Source: Candidatus Rokuibacteriota bacterium (GTDB lineage Bacteria > Methylomirabilota > Methylomirabilia > Rokubacteriales > CSP1-6). Taken from it: a stretch of DNA of 51,212 nucleotides. A program made the position numbers and the translations under genes. This document shows, in pieces, positions 25,743 to 36,544 of this stretch. The notes under the pieces were generated by a model that was given only the letters and a program-made list of their open reading frames with translations, was not told where the DNA came from and ran no database searches. Within the stretch, counting starts at the first letter, position 1, and each line of letters starts with the position of its first letter. The stretch lies in NCBI GenBank assembly GCA_003221455.1, contig QHRX01000029.1:1-51212 (forward strand), written 5' to 3'.

Positions 25743-26393
25743 ATGGCGCCCCGTTCGAGCTACCGGATCCAGAAGATCCCCGAGATGACGATCCGGCGCC
25801 TGTCCCTGTACACCCGCTGTCTCGTGCAGCTGGAGGAGGACGGGATCAAGACCATCTCGTCCCAGGCGCTCGCCGAGCGCTTCAACCTGAACTCGGCGCA
25901 GGTCCGCAAGGACCTCGCGTACTTCGGCGAGTTCGGCGTCCGCGGCATCGGCTACTACGTCTCGGGGCTCAAGGCCGAGCTGCAGAAGATCCTGAACCTC
26001 GACCGCGAGTGGCAGGTCGCGCTCGTCGGCTACGGCAACCTCGGGTCCGCGCTCTTCCGCTACAAGGGGTTCGCCCGCCAGGGATTCCGGATCTCGGCGA
26101 TCTTCGACGACGACCCCGCCAAGGCCGGCCGCGCCGCCGACGGCGTCCCGATCCTGCCCACGAGCGATCTCCCCCGGGAGGTGAAGGCCCGCAACCTGCA
26201 GATCGCGATCGTCGCGGTGCCGGCCGAGTCGGCCCAGGCGGTCACGGACAAGCTCGTCGCCGCCGGCGTCAAGGGGGTCCTCAACTTCGCGCCGAGCCGG
26301 ATCCGCGTCGGCCGCGAGGTCCGGCTGAAGAACGTCGACCTGTCGATCGAGCTCGAGACGCTGAGCTTTTACCTCGCCCAGGGCGCCCGCTGA
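25743..26393 (+). CDS. rex: Redox-sensing transcriptional repressor Rex
   Basis: 216 residues, normal length. The winged-helix half contains RRLSLYTRCLVQLEEDGIKT, ISSQALAERFNLNSAQVRKD and LAYFGEFGVRGIGY. The Rossmann half starts at VALVGYGNLGSAL (NADH binding) and ends with NVDLSIELETLSFYL. Rex binds operators of the TTGTGAA-N6-TTCACAA type when NADH is low. It sits directly behind the ATP synthase genes, sensible for a regulator of respiration. I did not find a good Rex box before nuoL, atpZ or rex. Confidence 0.95.
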   Translation: MAPRSSYRIQKIPEMTIRRLSLYTRCLVQLEEDGIKTISSQALAERFNLNSAQVRKDLAYFGEFGVRGIGYYVSGLKAELQKILNLDREWQVALVGYGNLGSALFRYKGFARQGFRISAIFDDDPAKAGRAADGVPILPTSDLPREVKARNLQIAIVAVPAESAQAVTDKLVAAGVKGVLNFAPSRIRVGREVRLKNVDLSIELETLSFYLAQGAR

Positions 26394-26409
26394 GTCCCGG
26401 CGCCCGGAG

Positions 26410-26415
26410 TACAAT
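26410..26415 (+). promoter_or_regulatory. Candidate -10 box upstream of mfd
   Basis: TACAAT, five of six consensus bases, 26 bases before the mfd ATG. No recognisable -35 box at the right distance. Confidence 0.35.
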
Positions 26416-26440
26416 ACGGGCCGGCGTCCGCTGAGTGTCC

Positions 26441-29400
26441 ATGCTCGAGACGCAGCCCGTGTCACTCAAGGATTGGGCCCCGTACCGAGCGCTGGCCGGG
26501 GCCTGGACCAGGGGAGACGTCTGCCTGCGCGCGTCGGGCCTCTGGGGGTCGGCGCGCGCGCTCGTCGTGGGCGCCCTCCTCGAGCCCGACCCCCGGCCCT
26601 GCCTCGTGCTGGTCTCGAGCCTCGCCGAGGCGCAGCGGTGGGCGGGCGACCTGCGCTTCTTCGGCGGGCGGGCGGTGGAGTTCCCGCCGCCCGAGCCGCG
26701 GCTGTGGCGCGGGCGCCACCGCGAGACGGACGCGGCCCGCGCCCTCGTCTGTCACCGGCTCCTGTCCGGCGAGCCCCTCGCCGTCGTGGCCACGCCGGCC
26801 GCGCTCACGCATCCGCTGCCGGATCCGGCCGCGTTCAGGGCCGCGACGGTCCGTCTGAGCGTCGGCGACCGCCTCGATCGCGAGCTCCTCCTGGAGGCGC
26901 TCGAGGGGGCCGGGTACGAGCGCGCCCATACCGTGGCCGAGGTGGGCCAGTGGAGCGTGCGCGGGGGGATCGTCGACGTGTTCGGGCCGGCCGATCGGCG
27001 CCCCGTCCGGATCGAGTTGTTCGGCGACGAGATCGAGTCGCTCCGCCTCTTCGATCCGACGTCCCAGCGCTCGACGGACTCACTCCCGGAGGTGGCGCTG
27101 CTGCCGCTCGGCCGGGCCGAGGCCACCGCCAACCTGCTCGCGTATCTGCCGCCGCGGGCTCCGGTCGTCCTCGACCAGCCCGAGCTCCTCGACGCCCCGC
27201 CGGAGGACGCCCCCGCCGCGCAGCCGCTCGCCGGGCTCCTGGCGGACCGGCAGCGCCTCGAGTTGGGGCTCCTGTCGGCGGCCGCGCCCGCGCGCGGCCG
27301 CGGGGAGGCGGCCCGCACCGACCTCGACTTCGGCACGCTCTCGGTCGCGCGGTTCGACGGCCAGTTCCGCCAGCTCGCCGGAGAGCTCACACGCTGGATC
27401 GGCGAGGGCACCCGCGTCCGGCTGGCCGCGAGCGACACCCACCAGGCCGAGAGCCTCCGTCAGATCCTGCGCGAGCACCTCCTCGAGGCGACACCGGTGG
27501 AGACCTTCTGGGGGCCGGAGCGACTCGGGGTGGTCGTCGGGGAGTGCTCGAGCGGCTTCGCCGTTCCCGCCCTTGGCATCGTCCTGCTGACCGAGGAGGA
27601 GCTGTTCGGCGCGCGGCGGCGCACGCTCCGGCGCCCGCGCTACGAGCGGGGGGCCGCCCTCACCGCCTTCACCGACCTCGCGCTCGGCGACCTCGTCGTC
27701 CACGAGGATCACGGGATCGGCCGGTACCTGGGGCTCCGGACCATGCCCGTCGGCGACCGCGAGGCCGACTTCCTCCTCCTCGAATACGCGGAGAGCGGCC
27801 TCCTCTACCTGCCGGTGGAGCGGCTCGACCTGATCTCCAAGTACCTGGGCGCCGACGCCAGCGCGGCCAGGCTCGATCGCCTCGGGGGTGCCGCCTGGCA
27901 GCGCGTGAAGGAATCGGTCCGGGCCTCCCTGCGCGAGATGGCGGAGGGGCTGTTGAAGCTCTACGCCGAGCGCGCGGTGGTCCCGGGCCGCAAGTTCTCG
28001 CCGGACACGCCCTGGCAGCGCGAGTTCGAGGCCGCCTTCCGCTTCGAGGAGACGCCGGATCAGCTCCGCGCGATCGAGGAGGTCAAGGTCGACATGGAGG
28101 CCGAGCGGCCGATGGATCGCCTGGTGGCGGGCGACGTCGGCTACGGCAAGACGGAGGTCGCCCTGCGGGCGGTCTTCAAGGCGGTGGCGGATGGCGCCCA
28201 GGCGGCGATCCTCGTGCCGACGACCGTGCTCGCCCAGCAGCACCGGTCGACCTTCAGCGATCGGTTCGGCCCGTTCCCGGCGCGGGTCGAGCTGCTCTCG
28301 CGGTTCCGCTCGCCGCGAGAGCAGAAGGCGATCGTCGAGGGGCTCCGGCAGGGCACGGTCGACGTCGTGATCGGGACACACCGCCTCCTCTCCAAGGACG
28401 TCGCGTTCAAGAGGCTCGGGCTCCTGGTGGTGGACGAGGAGCACCGCTTTGGCGTCGCGGCGAAGGAGCGGATCAAGCAGCTCCGCGCCTCGGTCGACGT
28501 GCTGTCGCTGACGGCGACGCCGATCCCGCGCACCCTCTACATGTCGCTCTCGGGCGTCCGCGACCTCTCCGTCATCGAGACGGCGCCCCTCGAGCGGCTG
28601 CCGGTGGAGACCCACATCTGCCGGTTCAGCCGCGAGGTCGTCCGGGAGGCGCTCGAGCGCGAGCTCCAGCGCGGCGGGCAGGTGTTCTTCGTCCACAACC
28701 GCATCCAGTCGCTGTCCTCGATGGCGCGCTTCATCCAGAAGATGGCGCCGGACGCGCGGGTCGTGATGGCCCACGGCCAGCTGAAGGAGCGCGAGCTCGA
28801 GGCGGTGATGGTCAAGTTCATGACGGGGCAGGCGGACGTGCTCGTCTCGACGGCGATCGTCGAGTCGGGGCTCGACATCCCCGCCTCGAATACGATCATC
28901 ATCAACCGCGCCGACCGCTTCGGCCTCGCCCAGCTCTACCAACTCCGCGGGCGTGTGGGCCGCGAGCGCCAGCAGGCCTACGCCTACCTCCTGGTCCCGG
29001 CCGACGGGCGGATGGACGAGCAGGCCGAGCGCCGGCTCCGCGTGCTGCAGGAGCTCACCGAGCTCGGCTCCGGGTTCAAGCTGGCGCTCCGCGACCTGGA
29101 GATCCGCGGAGCCGGCAACCTCCTCGGGCCGGCCCAGCACGGCCACGTGGCCGCCGTCGGCTTCGATCTTTATACGAAACTTCTGGAGGAGGCCGTGCGA
29201 AACTTGCGGGGCCAGACGACCGAGGCCCCCGTCGACCCGGTCGTCTCCGTCGACGTCGAAGCCTATTTGCCCGAGGCCTACGTGCCCGAGGTGAACCAGC
29301 GGCTGGCTCTCTACCGGCGCCTGACCGACGCGCGAAGCCCCGCGGAGCTGGCGGACTTCCAGTCGGAGCTGGCGGATAGGTTCGGCCCGCCCCCCGCGGC

Positions 29401-29677
29401 CGTCGAGCACCTGCTCGAGGTCGTGGCGATCCGGATCGGTGCGCGGCCGCTCGGGATCGAGAAGCTCGAGGCGCGCGCCGGCCGGGCCGTCATCAAGTTC
29501 GCGCCGTCGACGCCGCTCAGCCCCGACCGCCTGGTGCGGCTGATCCAGGGCAGCCGGGGCCGCCTCCGGATGAGCCGGGAGTTCGCCCTCGAGGCTGGCC
29601 TGCCTGCCGGCGACTGGCGCGCGACTCGGGACGCCCTGCTCGAGCTCCTGGATCAGCTCAAGAGGCTCGTCGCGTGA
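26441..29677 (+). CDS. mfd: Transcription-repair coupling factor
   Basis: 1078 residues, a little shorter than the common 1150. Order: UvrB-like N-terminal domains ([21 protein letters not shown]), the RNA polymerase-binding CarD-like module ([20 protein letters not shown]), then the translocase with Walker [36 protein letters not shown], and [15 protein letters not shown]. The C-terminal TRCF domain holds [19 protein letters not shown]. It removes RNA polymerase stalled at DNA damage and recruits UvrA. Start could also be GTG 26435. A GTGA overlap links it to the next gene. Confidence 0.95.
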   Translation: MLETQPVSLKDWAPYRALAGAWTRGDVCLRASGLWGSARALVVGALLEPDPRPCLVLVSSLAEAQRWAGDLRFFGGRAVEFPPPEPRLWRGRHRETDAARALVCHRLLSGEPLAVVATPAALTHPLPDPAAFRAATVRLSVGDRLDRELLLEALEGAGYERAHTVAEVGQWSVRGGIVDVFGPADRRPVRIELFGDEIESLRLFDPTSQRSTDSLPEVALLPLGRAEATANLLAYLPPRAPVVLDQPELLDAPPEDAPAAQPLAGLLADRQRLELGLLSAAAPARGRGEAARTDLDFGTLSVARFDGQFRQLAGELTRWIGEGTRVRLAASDTHQAESLRQILREHLLEATPVETFWGPERLGVVVGECSSGFAVPALGIVLLTEEELFGARRRTLRRPRYERGAALTAFTDLALGDLVVHEDHGIGRYLGLRTMPVGDREADFLLLEYAESGLLYLPVERLDLISKYLGADASAARLDRLGGAAWQRVKESVRASLREMAEGLLKLYAERAVVPGRKFSPDTPWQREFEAAFRFEETPDQLRAIEEVKVDMEAERPMDRLVAGDVGYGKTEVALRAVFKAVADGAQAAILVPTTVLAQQHRSTFSDRFGPFPARVELLSRFRSPREQKAIVEGLRQGTVDVVIGTHRLLSKDVAFKRLGLLVVDEEHRFGVAAKERIKQLRASVDVLSLTATPIPRTLYMSLSGVRDLSVIETAPLERLPVETHICRFSREVVREALERELQRGGQVFFVHNRIQSLSSMARFIQKMAPDARVVMAHGQLKERELEAVMVKFMTGQADVLVSTAIVESGLDIPASNTIIINRADRFGLAQLYQLRGRVGRERQQAYAYLLVPADGRMDEQAERRLRVLQELTELGSGFKLALRDLEIRGAGNLLGPAQHGHVAAVGFDLYTKLLEEAVRNLRGQTTEAPVDPVVSVDVEAYLPEAYVPEVNQRLALYRRLTDARSPAELADFQSELADRFGPPPAAVEHLLEVVAIRIGARPLGIEKLEARAGRAVIKFAPSTPLSPDRLVRLIQGSRGRLRMSREFALEAGLPAGDWRATRDALLELLDQLKRLVA

Positions 29678-30756
29678 GGGTGCCGCGAGGCCCGGTCCTC
29701 CCGCTGCTGCTCGTCGGGCTCGCGCTCGGCGGCTGCGCCTCCTGGCTGCCGGGCGCGGGCAAGAAGCGGGCGCGGGTCGAGAAGGTGGTGACGCCGCCGA
29801 CGCCGCCGGCGACCACCTCGGCGCCGGCGGCCGCCGGGGTCGTGGTCGCGCCCCTCGCCGACGGCGACGGCGTGGCGGACCGGATCGTCGCCGTCGTCAA
29901 CAACGATGTGATCACCCTCACCGAGCTTCGGGAGCAGGTCCTCTACTATAAGGTCGAGGCGCGCGGGGAGGAGGTGCCGGACGACGACCGGCTCGCCCAC
30001 CAGCTGCTCGATCGGCTGATCGAGAGCCGGCTCCAGCTCCAGGAGGCCGAGCGGGAGAAGGTCAACGTCGAGGAGGCCGAGCTGAGCGAAGAAATCGTCT
30101 CCCGCATGAAGAAGCTCAACCTGACCACGGAGCTGGAGTTCGAGGACGCGGTCAAGAAGCAGGGCCTGACGCTCGACCAGGTCAAAAAGCGGCTGCGCGA
30201 GCAGCTCATGGTGGCGAAGGTGATCCGTCGCAAGGTCGCGTTCCGCGTCTCGGTCACCGAGCAGGAGGTCGATCGCTACCTTCAGGAGAACAGGGAGAAG
30301 CTCGAAACGGGCCTCACCTACCACGCCCGCCATATCCTGGTCGTGCCCGAGGGCGAGCGGACCGACGCGGAGTGGGCGACGGCGCGCGAGACCGCCGCGG
30401 CCGTCTTCACCCGCCTCAAGGCGGGCGCCGACTTCGCCGAGGTGGCCAAGGAGGTGTCCCGGGACGGCACCGCCAAGGACGGGGGCGACCTGGGGACGCT
30501 CAAGAAGGGCGAGTTGGCCGACGAGATCGAGTCGCAGATCCTGAACTTGGCGCCGGGACAGGTCTCGGAGCCCTTCCGGACCGGTCTCGGCTATCACATC
30601 GTCAAGCTCGAGTCCCGGGAGACGCTCGAGGGCGAGGGCCTGACGCGGCTGCGCCAGCAGGTCCGGGACGTCCTGTTCCGCGAGAAGTACCAGGCGCGCC
30701 TCGACGCCTGGCTCGGCGAGATCAAGAAGCGGGCGCTCATCGAGATTCGCATCTGA
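29674..30756 (+). CDS. Peptidyl-prolyl cis-trans isomerase, SurA/PpiC-like, probable lipoprotein
   Basis: 360 residues. The N-terminal LLLVGLALGGCASW is a signal with a plausible lipobox (cysteine at residue 21). A SurA-type N-terminal chaperone module begins at DRIVAVVNNDVITLTELRE (about residue 68), and the parvulin domain is TYHARHILVV ... GGDLGTLKKGEL ... LGYHIVKLE (about residues 213-320). Such proteins fold outer-membrane proteins in the periplasm. GTG 29674 overlaps the mfd stop by four bases. Confidence 0.88.
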   Translation: MRVPRGPVLPLLLVGLALGGCASWLPGAGKKRARVEKVVTPPTPPATTSAPAAAGVVVAPLADGDGVADRIVAVVNNDVITLTELREQVLYYKVEARGEEVPDDDRLAHQLLDRLIESRLQLQEAEREKVNVEEAELSEEIVSRMKKLNLTTELEFEDAVKKQGLTLDQVKKRLREQLMVAKVIRRKVAFRVSVTEQEVDRYLQENREKLETGLTYHARHILVVPEGERTDAEWATARETAAAVFTRLKAGADFAEVAKEVSRDGTAKDGGDLGTLKKGELADEIESQILNLAPGQVSEPFRTGLGYHIVKLESRETLEGEGLTRLRQQVRDVLFREKYQARLDAWLGEIKKRALIEIRI

Positions 30757-30766
30757 AGAAAAAACG

Positions 30767-30795
30767 TTGACAATCTGCGAGCCGTTTGGGAGCAT
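30767..30795 (+). promoter_or_regulatory. Candidate promoter of rho
   Basis: A perfect TTGACA (30767-30772) stands 11 bases after the isomerase stop codon. Seventeen bases on is GAGCAT (30790-30795), a poor -10. It heads a 143-base gap with lower GC content than its surroundings. Confidence 0.4.
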
Positions 30796-30877
30796 GGGGG
30801 AGCGGAAACGTGGTCCCAACCCCGTAGAAGACCCGCATAAGCCACGGCAGATTAAAGAGCGGCGTTGGAGTACCTGA
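30794..30877 (+). CDS. Possible 27-codon leader ORF in front of rho
   Basis: ATG 30794 opens a 27-residue reading frame, very basic and hydrophilic (starts [10 protein letters not shown], ends ERRWST), ending with TGA 22 bases before rho. Codon use is unlike the GC-saturated neighbours (AAA, CGT, CAT, ATT, AGT). GGGAG lies immediately upstream, too close for an ideal ribosome site. E. coli rho also has a short leader ORF (rhoL). If the TTGACA promoter above is the real one, its start would fall inside this frame, so the two predictions compete. Confidence 0.3.
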   Translation: MGERKRGPNPVEDPHKPRQIKERRWST

Positions 30878-30899
30878 CCGCCGCACCCGGAGCCCGCGA

Positions 30900-32216
30900 A
30901 TGAGCGCCCGTCAAAACAGAGGCCAGCCAGCGACGACACCCACCCCCGATGCGACCAACGGGATGAACCTCTCCGAGCTGAAAGAGAAGAGCATCGGCGA
31001 CCTCAACACGATCGCCCGAGACCTGGGCGTCCAGAACTTCGGCGGCCTCCGGAAGCAGGAACTCATCTTCAAAATCCTCCAATCCCAATCGGAGAAGGAT
31101 GGTCTGATCTTCGCCGAGGGGGTCCTGGAGGTGCTGCCGGACGGCTTCGGCTTCCTGCGGGCCCCAGACTACAACTACCTCCCGGGCCCCGACGACATCT
31201 ACGTCTCGCCCTCGCAGATTCGCCGCTTCGACCTCCGCACCGGCGACACCATCTCGGGCCAGGTGCGGCCGCCCAAGGACACCGAGCGGTACTTCGCGCT
31301 GCTGAAGGTCGAGGCGATCAACTTCGAGACGCCCGAGCAGGCGCGCGACAAGATCTTCTTCGACAACCTGACGCCGCTCTATCCGATGGAGCGGCTGCGG
31401 CTCGAGCACGACCCGGAGGACCTCACGACCCGGGTCATGGATCTGCTCTGCCCGATCGGCAAGGGGCAGCGCGGAATGATCGTGGCCGCGCCCCGGACGG
31501 GCAAGACCGTGCTCCTCCAGAAGCTCGCCAATGCGATCGCCAAGAACCACCCGGAGGTCTACCTGATCGTCCTGCTGATCGACGAGCGGCCGGAGGAGGT
31601 CACCGACATGCTGCGGTCGGTCAAGGGCGAGGTGATCTCGTCGACGTTCGACGAGCCGCCCGCCCGCCACGTCCAGGTCGCCGACATGGTGATCGAGAAG
31701 GCCAAGCGGCTGATCGAGCACAAGAAGGACGTCGTGATCCTGCTCGATTCGATCACCCGGTTTGCCCGGGCCCACAACGCCATCATCCCGTCGTCGGGCA
31801 AGGTCCTGTCCGGCGGCCTCGACGCCAACGCCCTCCAGCGGCCGCGCCGGTTCTTCGCGACCGCCCGGAACATCGAGGAGGGGGGCTCCTTGACGATCAT
31901 GGCGACGGCGATCGTGGACACCGGGAGCCGGATGGACGACGTCATCTTCGAGGAGTTCAAGGGGACCGGCAACATGGAGGTCCACCTGGACCGACGCCTC
32001 ATGGACAAGCGGATCTTCCCGACGATCAACATCGAGCAGTCGGGGACCCGGAAAGAGGAGCTGCTGCTCGAGAAGGACGAGCTCCAGAAGGTCTGGCTGC
32101 TCCGCAAGGCGCTCTCCCAGCTGAACCCGGTCGAGGCGATGGAGCTCCTGCTGGACAAGCTCAAGCTCACCAAGACCAACCGGGAATTCCTGGCCTCGAT
32201 GCACTCGATGGGGTAA
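30900..32216 (+). CDS. rho: Transcription termination factor Rho
   Basis: 438 residues. An N-terminal helix bundle ([20 protein letters not shown]) leads into the RNA-binding cold-shock domain ([20 protein letters not shown]), then the hexameric ATPase with Walker [28 protein letters not shown], Walker [15 protein letters not shown], and the Q-loop/R-loop region [16 protein letters not shown]. It lacks the long insertions of actinobacterial Rho. ATG 30900 is supported by alignment of the N-terminal segment; a second ATG at 30963 is a possible alternative. Confidence 0.96.
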   Translation: MSARQNRGQPATTPTPDATNGMNLSELKEKSIGDLNTIARDLGVQNFGGLRKQELIFKILQSQSEKDGLIFAEGVLEVLPDGFGFLRAPDYNYLPGPDDIYVSPSQIRRFDLRTGDTISGQVRPPKDTERYFALLKVEAINFETPEQARDKIFFDNLTPLYPMERLRLEHDPEDLTTRVMDLLCPIGKGQRGMIVAAPRTGKTVLLQKLANAIAKNHPEVYLIVLLIDERPEEVTDMLRSVKGEVISSTFDEPPARHVQVADMVIEKAKRLIEHKKDVVILLDSITRFARAHNAIIPSSGKVLSGGLDANALQRPRRFFATARNIEEGGSLTIMATAIVDTGSRMDDVIFEEFKGTGNMEVHLDRRLMDKRIFPTINIEQSGTRKEELLLEKDELQKVWLLRKALSQLNPVEAMELLLDKLKLTKTNREFLASMHSMG

Positions 32217-32228
32217 GCCCCGGCCCAC

Positions 32229-32248
32229 CCGCCTCGCCCAAGGGGCGG
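32229..32248 (+). terminator. Hairpin after rho
   Basis: CCGCCTC (32229-32235) pairs with GGGGCGG (32242-32248) with one G-U pair and a six-base loop; CTTGCCTTTT follows within 14 bases. A possible terminator for rho. Confidence 0.4.
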
Positions 32249-32254
32249 AGAAGC

Positions 32255-32283
32255 TTGCCTTTTCGGCGGGTTGCTGGTACCCT
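32255..32283 (+). promoter_or_regulatory. Candidate promoter of rpmE
   Basis: TTGCCT (32255-32260), 17 bases, TACCCT (32278-32283), 27 bases before the rpmE GTG. Moderate match at both boxes and correct spacing. Confidence 0.35.
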
Positions 32284-32309
32284 TCTGACTTCATCGGGGG
32301 AGGTGCGCC

Positions 32310-32525
32310 GTGAAGGCAGGCATTCATCCTGAGTACGTCGATACCACCATCACTTGCGCGTGCGGAGAGGTCATCCACACGCGTTCGACCCGGCCGGAAA
32401 TCAGGGTGGAGGTCTGCTCGAAGTGCCATCCGTTCTTCACGGGCAAGCAGAAGCTCATGGACACGGCCGGGCGGGTGGAGCGCTTCCAGCGCAAGTACAA
32501 GCGGAAGTCGCCGACCGAAGGCTAG
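32310..32525 (+). CDS. rpmE: 50S ribosomal protein L31, zinc-binding type
   Basis: 71 residues. [19 protein letters not shown] and [13 protein letters not shown] are the L31 core; cysteines in CACG and CSKC plus nearby residues form the zinc site, so this is the zinc (type I) paralogue. GTG 32310 follows GGGGGAGG eight bases upstream. It heads the prfA-prmC-murA cluster, a common bacterial order. Confidence 0.95.
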   Translation: MKAGIHPEYVDTTITCACGEVIHTRSTRPEIRVEVCSKCHPFFTGKQKLMDTAGRVERFQRKYKRKSPTEG

Positions 32526-32599
32526 CGCCGTACCGTCTCCGAGCTGCCCCCCGGGCCCCTCGATCCGCGCCCGGCCCGCGGCGGCGCGTCTGACACGCC

Positions 32600-33670
32600 A
32601 TGTTTGAAAAGCTGCGGCAGATTGAGGAGCGGTCGCACGAGATCGCCCGCCTGCTGGCGGACCCGGCGGTGCTGGGCCAGCCGACCGAGTACAGGCGCCT
32701 GCGGAAGGAGCATGCCGAGCTCGCGGCGATCGTGGAGCGCTTCGAGGCCTACCGCAGCGTGCTGAATCGGCTCGCCGAAGCGCAGCGCATCCTCGCCGAC
32801 GACCAGGACCGCGAGCTGCGGGAGCTGGCCCAGCTCGAGGTCTCCGAGCTCACGACGCGGCAGGCGACGCTCGAGGAGGAACTGCGACAGCTCCTCCTGC
32901 CCAAGGACCCGCACGACGACAAGAACGTCTTCGTCGAGATCCGGGCGGGCGCGGGCGGCGACGAAGCCGGCCTCTTCGCCGCCGACCTGGCGCGGATGTA
33001 CACGAAGTACGCGGAGCGCCGCAAGTGGAAGGTCGAGGTGATGGACTCGAGCCCGACGGGGGTCGGGGGTTTCAAGGAGATCGTCCTCTTCCTCCAGGGA
33101 CGGGGCGCGTGGAGCCGGCTCAAGTTCGAGCGGGGCGTGCATCGAGTGCAGCGCGTGCCCGCGACCGAGTCGAGCGGGCGAATCCACACCTCCACCGTGA
33201 CGGTGGCGATCCTGCCCGAGGCCGAGGACGTCGACGTCCAGGTCGAGGAAAAGGACCTCCGGGTGGACGTCTACCGCTCCTCGGGTCCCGGGGGGCAGGG
33301 CGTCAACACGACCGACTCGGCCGTGCGCATCACGCACATCCCGAGCGGGGTCGTCGTCACCTGTCAGGATGAGCGGTCCCAGATCAAGAACCGCGCGAAG
33401 GCGATGCGCGTGCTCAAGGCGCGGCTGCTCGAGCGCGCCCAGGAGGTGCAGGCGGCCGCGATCGCGGCGGACCGGAAGAGCCAGGTGGGGACCGGAGAAC
33501 GGAGCGAGCGCATCCGGACGTACAATTTCCCGCAGGCGCGCGTGAGCGACCATCGCATCGGGCTCACGCTGCACAAGCTGCCCGCGGTGCTCGAGGGCGA
33601 CCTCGACGAGCTGATCGACGCGCTGGCCGCGGCCGACCGCGCCGAGCGCCTCGAGCACGCGACGATATGA
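32600..33670 (+). CDS. prfA: Peptide chain release factor 1
   Basis: 356 residues. GGQ at 231-233 ([16 protein letters not shown]) is the peptidyl-tRNA hydrolysis motif; PAT at 187-189 ([10 protein letters not shown]) is the codon-recognition tripeptide of RF1, giving UAA/UAG specificity, whereas RF2 has SPF. N-terminal helices ([16 protein letters not shown]) are normal. It overlaps prmC by four bases, and PrmC methylates the GGQ glutamine. Confidence 0.96.
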   Translation: MFEKLRQIEERSHEIARLLADPAVLGQPTEYRRLRKEHAELAAIVERFEAYRSVLNRLAEAQRILADDQDRELRELAQLEVSELTTRQATLEEELRQLLLPKDPHDDKNVFVEIRAGAGGDEAGLFAADLARMYTKYAERRKWKVEVMDSSPTGVGGFKEIVLFLQGRGAWSRLKFERGVHRVQRVPATESSGRIHTSTVTVAILPEAEDVDVQVEEKDLRVDVYRSSGPGGQGVNTTDSAVRITHIPSGVVVTCQDERSQIKNRAKAMRVLKARLLERAQEVQAAAIAADRKSQVGTGERSERIRTYNFPQARVSDHRIGLTLHKLPAVLEGDLDELIDALAAADRAERLEHATI

Positions 33671-34650
33671 GCTCGCGCAGGGCGGCGGTGCGGGTCGGCG
33701 GTCGCGTCGGGCCCCCTGCGCCGGCGCCACCGGCGCCGGAGCGCGTCCGCGCCCTCCTCGCCGAGGGCGTGCGGACCCTCCGCGCCGCCGGCCTGGCCAC
33801 GGCGCGTCAGGACGCCGAGTGGCTGCTCGCCGCCGAGCTCGGCGTGGGTCGGCTCGACCTCTACACGGAGCCACCGGCGGTCGGCGCCGCCGCCGCCCGG
33901 CGTTACGCCGCGGCGCTCGCGCGGCGCGCCGCGCACGAGCCGCTCCAGCACCTCTTGGGCTGGGAGGAGTTCCGCGGGCTCCGCTTCTCGGTCGGCCCCG
34001 CGGTCTTGATCCCGCGGCCGGAGACGGAGCTGCTGGTCGAGTGGGCGCTGGAGTTCATGCCGCGGGGCGCGACCGTGTGCGACCTCGGGACCGGGAGCGG
34101 CTGCGTGGCCGCCGCCATCGCGGCGGCGCGGCCGGACGTGCGCGTGCTCGCGGTCGAGCTGTCGGCGGCCGCGCGCGCGGTCGCCGCGCGGAACCTGGCG
34201 GCCCTGGGCCTCGCCGATCGCGTCACGGTGCTCGACGGAGACCTGTTCGAACCGCTGGCCCGCTGGGCGGGCGCGGTGGACCTGATCGTCGCCAATCCCC
34301 CCTACATCCCGACCGGCGCGCTGCCGGCGCTGCCCGCCGAGGTCCGCGCGTGGGAGCCGCGGGGGGCGCTCGACGGCGGCCCCGACGGGATGGCCGTCTC
34401 GCGACGCATCATCGCCGGCGCCCCGGGGGTGCTGGCCCGGGGCGGCGCGCTCGCGGTCGAGATCGGTGAAGGGCAGGCGCCCCCGCTCGCGGCGACGATG
34501 GGGACCTGCGGCTTCGTCGACGTCACGACCCGCCACGACTTGGGCGGCGTCGAGCGGTACCTGGCCGGGGCGCTTGGCGCGGCCTCGGCGCCCGGGTCCC
34601 GGGCCGCCCGCGCCCGACGCGCCACCATTCGGCGCGCGGAGGGTGGGTGA
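33667..34650 (+). CDS. prmC: Release factor glutamine methyltransferase
   Basis: 327 residues. The N-terminal helical domain ([18 protein letters not shown]) is followed by [29 protein letters not shown] motif [20 protein letters not shown], and the catalytic NPPY in [10 protein letters not shown]. It methylates the GGQ glutamine of release factors, and sits directly downstream of prfA with an ATGA overlap. A 25-residue arginine-rich tail beyond the family end is unusual. Confidence 0.95.
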   Translation: MSSRRAAVRVGGRVGPPAPAPPAPERVRALLAEGVRTLRAAGLATARQDAEWLLAAELGVGRLDLYTEPPAVGAAAARRYAAALARRAAHEPLQHLLGWEEFRGLRFSVGPAVLIPRPETELLVEWALEFMPRGATVCDLGTGSGCVAAAIAAARPDVRVLAVELSAAARAVAARNLAALGLADRVTVLDGDLFEPLARWAGAVDLIVANPPYIPTGALPALPAEVRAWEPRGALDGGPDGMAVSRRIIAGAPGVLARGGALAVEIGEGQAPPLAATMGTCGFVDVTTRHDLGGVERYLAGALGAASAPGSRAARARRATIRRAEGG

Positions 34651-35909
34651 TGCCGGCCAGGCTGGAGATCGAGGGCGGGGTGCCGCTGTCCGGGACCGTG
34701 ACGGTGAGCGCGGCCAAGAACGCGACCCTGCCGGCCCTCGCCGCGGCGCTCCTGACGAGCCAGCCGCTGGTGATCGAGAACCCGCCGGCGCTGGCCGACG
34801 TGGCGACCATGACCCGACTGCTGGCGCGGCTCGGCGCCGTGGTGAGCCGCGACACGAACGGCGCCACGCGAGTGCAGGTCGAGCAGGTCGCCAGCAGCGA
34901 GGCGCCCTACGAGCTCGTCTCGACGATGCGCGCGTCGGTCCTCGTCCTGGGGCCGCTGCTCGCCCGGACGGGGGTGGCCCGCGTCGCCCTCCCCGGCGGC
35001 TGCGCCATCGGCGTCCGACCGATCGACCAGCACCTCAAGGGCTTCCGGAAGCTGGGCGCCGAAATCAGCATCGTGAACGGCTACGTGGAAGCGCGCGCGA
35101 GCCGGCTCAAGGGCGCCCGCATCACGACGGACCTCGTGACCGTCACCGGCACCGAGAACCTCATGATGGCGGCGGCGGGCGCCGAGGGCACGACCGTCAT
35201 CGAGAACGCGGCGCGCGAGCCAGAGGTGGCCGACCTGGCGCGTCTGCTCGGCACCATGGGCGCCCGGATCGAGGGGGCGGGCACGGCGCGCATGGTGATC
35301 GAGGGCGCGCCCGAGCTTGGCGGCGCCCGGCACCGCGTGATTCCCGACCGGATCGAGGCGGGGACCCTGATCGTCGCCGGCGCGATCACCGGCGGGGACC
35401 TTACCGTCGCCGGCCTCGCCCCCGAGCACCTCTCGGCCGTGCTCGCCAAGCTCGAGGAGTGCGGGGTCGGGCTCGAGGTCGGCGCCGACCGCGTGCGCGT
35501 GCGGGGACCCGCCCGGCCCCGCGCGGCCGACGTGATCACGAGCCCGTTCCCGGGGTTTCCGACCGACATGCAGGCACAGGTGATGACGCTGCTCGGCCTC
35601 GCCAACGGCCAGTCCCGCGTGACCGAGACGATCTTCGAGAACCGCTTCATGCACGTGGCCGAGCTCGCCCGAATGGGCGCCCGGATCGAGACCGACGGGG
35701 CGACCGCCGTCATCCGCGGCGTCCCCGAGTACCAGGGGGCGCCCGTGATGGCGTCGGACCTGCGGGCCTCGGCGGCGCTGGTCCTGGCGGGTCTCGCGGC
35801 GCGAGGGCGGACCTCGGTGTCGCGCGTCTATCACCTCGACCGCGGCTACGAGCGGCTCGAGCTGAAGCTGGCGGGCGCGGGCGCCCGGATCGCGAGGACG
35901 TCGGCGTGA
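34650..35909 (+). CDS. murA: UDP-N-acetylglucosamine 1-carboxyvinyltransferase
   Basis: 419 residues. K23-N24 in [11 protein letters not shown] and the catalytic C118 in [19 protein letters not shown] are present; the cysteine is the site attacked by fosfomycin, so target-level resistance through a Cys-to-Asp change is not expected. It performs the first committed step of peptidoglycan synthesis in the cytoplasm. ATG 34650 shares one base with the prmC stop and follows GGAGGGTGG, which favours it over GTG 34647. Confidence 0.96.
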   Translation: MPARLEIEGGVPLSGTVTVSAAKNATLPALAAALLTSQPLVIENPPALADVATMTRLLARLGAVVSRDTNGATRVQVEQVASSEAPYELVSTMRASVLVLGPLLARTGVARVALPGGCAIGVRPIDQHLKGFRKLGAEISIVNGYVEARASRLKGARITTDLVTVTGTENLMMAAAGAEGTTVIENAAREPEVADLARLLGTMGARIEGAGTARMVIEGAPELGGARHRVIPDRIEAGTLIVAGAITGGDLTVAGLAPEHLSAVLAKLEECGVGLEVGADRVRVRGPARPRAADVITSPFPGFPTDMQAQVMTLLGLANGQSRVTETIFENRFMHVAELARMGARIETDGATAVIRGVPEYQGAPVMASDLRASAALVLAGLAARGRTSVSRVYHLDRGYERLELKLAGAGARIARTSA

Positions 35910-36544
35910 GAGACCGGCTGAAGCTCGCGCTGCCGAAGGGCCGGCTCCTCGAGCCGGCCCTCGGGCTGCTCCGCGAGATGGGGCTCGACGGGATCGACGC
36001 CGACTCGCGCCGGCTCATCGCCGCCGACGCAAGCGGGCGACTCCAGGTGCTGTTCCTCAAGCCCTCCGACGTGCCGACCTACGTCGCGTACGGCGCGGCC
36101 GACCTGGGGATCGTCGGCAAGGACATCCTGCTCGAGCAGGAGCCGGACGTGTACGAACCGCTCGACCTCGGCTTCGGTGCCTGTCGCCTGGTGGTCGCCG
36201 AGCCGAGGCAGCTCTGGGAGCGTGACGATCCCTCGAAGTGGTCCTGGGTGCGGGTGGCCACCAAGTACCCGCGGCTGACCGAGCGGTACTTCTCGGCCCG
36301 CGGCATCCAGGTCGAGATCGTGCGGCTCGACGGGTCGATCGAGCTCGCGCCGCTCGTCGGGCTCGCGGACCGCATCGTCGACCTCGTCCAGTCGGGGGAG
36401 ACGCTGCGCGCGAACGGGCTGGTGGAGGTCGCCGAGATCACCCGGTCGACCGCGCGGCTCGTCGTCAACCGCGCCGCGCTGAAGACGGCCTACTCGGCGG
36501 TGAGCGGGCTCGTTGACGAGATGAAGAAGCGAGTCAGCGCATGA
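35906..36544 (+). CDS. hisG: ATP phosphoribosyltransferase, short form
   Basis: 212 residues. [35 protein letters not shown], and [14 protein letters not shown] with [14 protein letters not shown] are HisG motifs (PRPP binding in the last). It ends without the C-terminal regulatory ACT-like domain of the 300-residue form, so it belongs to the short type that works as a hetero-octamer with HisZ. No hisZ is in the window. GTG 35906 overlaps the murA stop (GTGA), and hisD overlaps its end. First step of histidine synthesis. Confidence 0.94.
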   Translation: MRDRLKLALPKGRLLEPALGLLREMGLDGIDADSRRLIAADASGRLQVLFLKPSDVPTYVAYGAADLGIVGKDILLEQEPDVYEPLDLGFGACRLVVAEPRQLWERDDPSKWSWVRVATKYPRLTERYFSARGIQVEIVRLDGSIELAPLVGLADRIVDLVQSGETLRANGLVEVAEITRSTARLVVNRAALKTAYSAVSGLVDEMKKRVSA

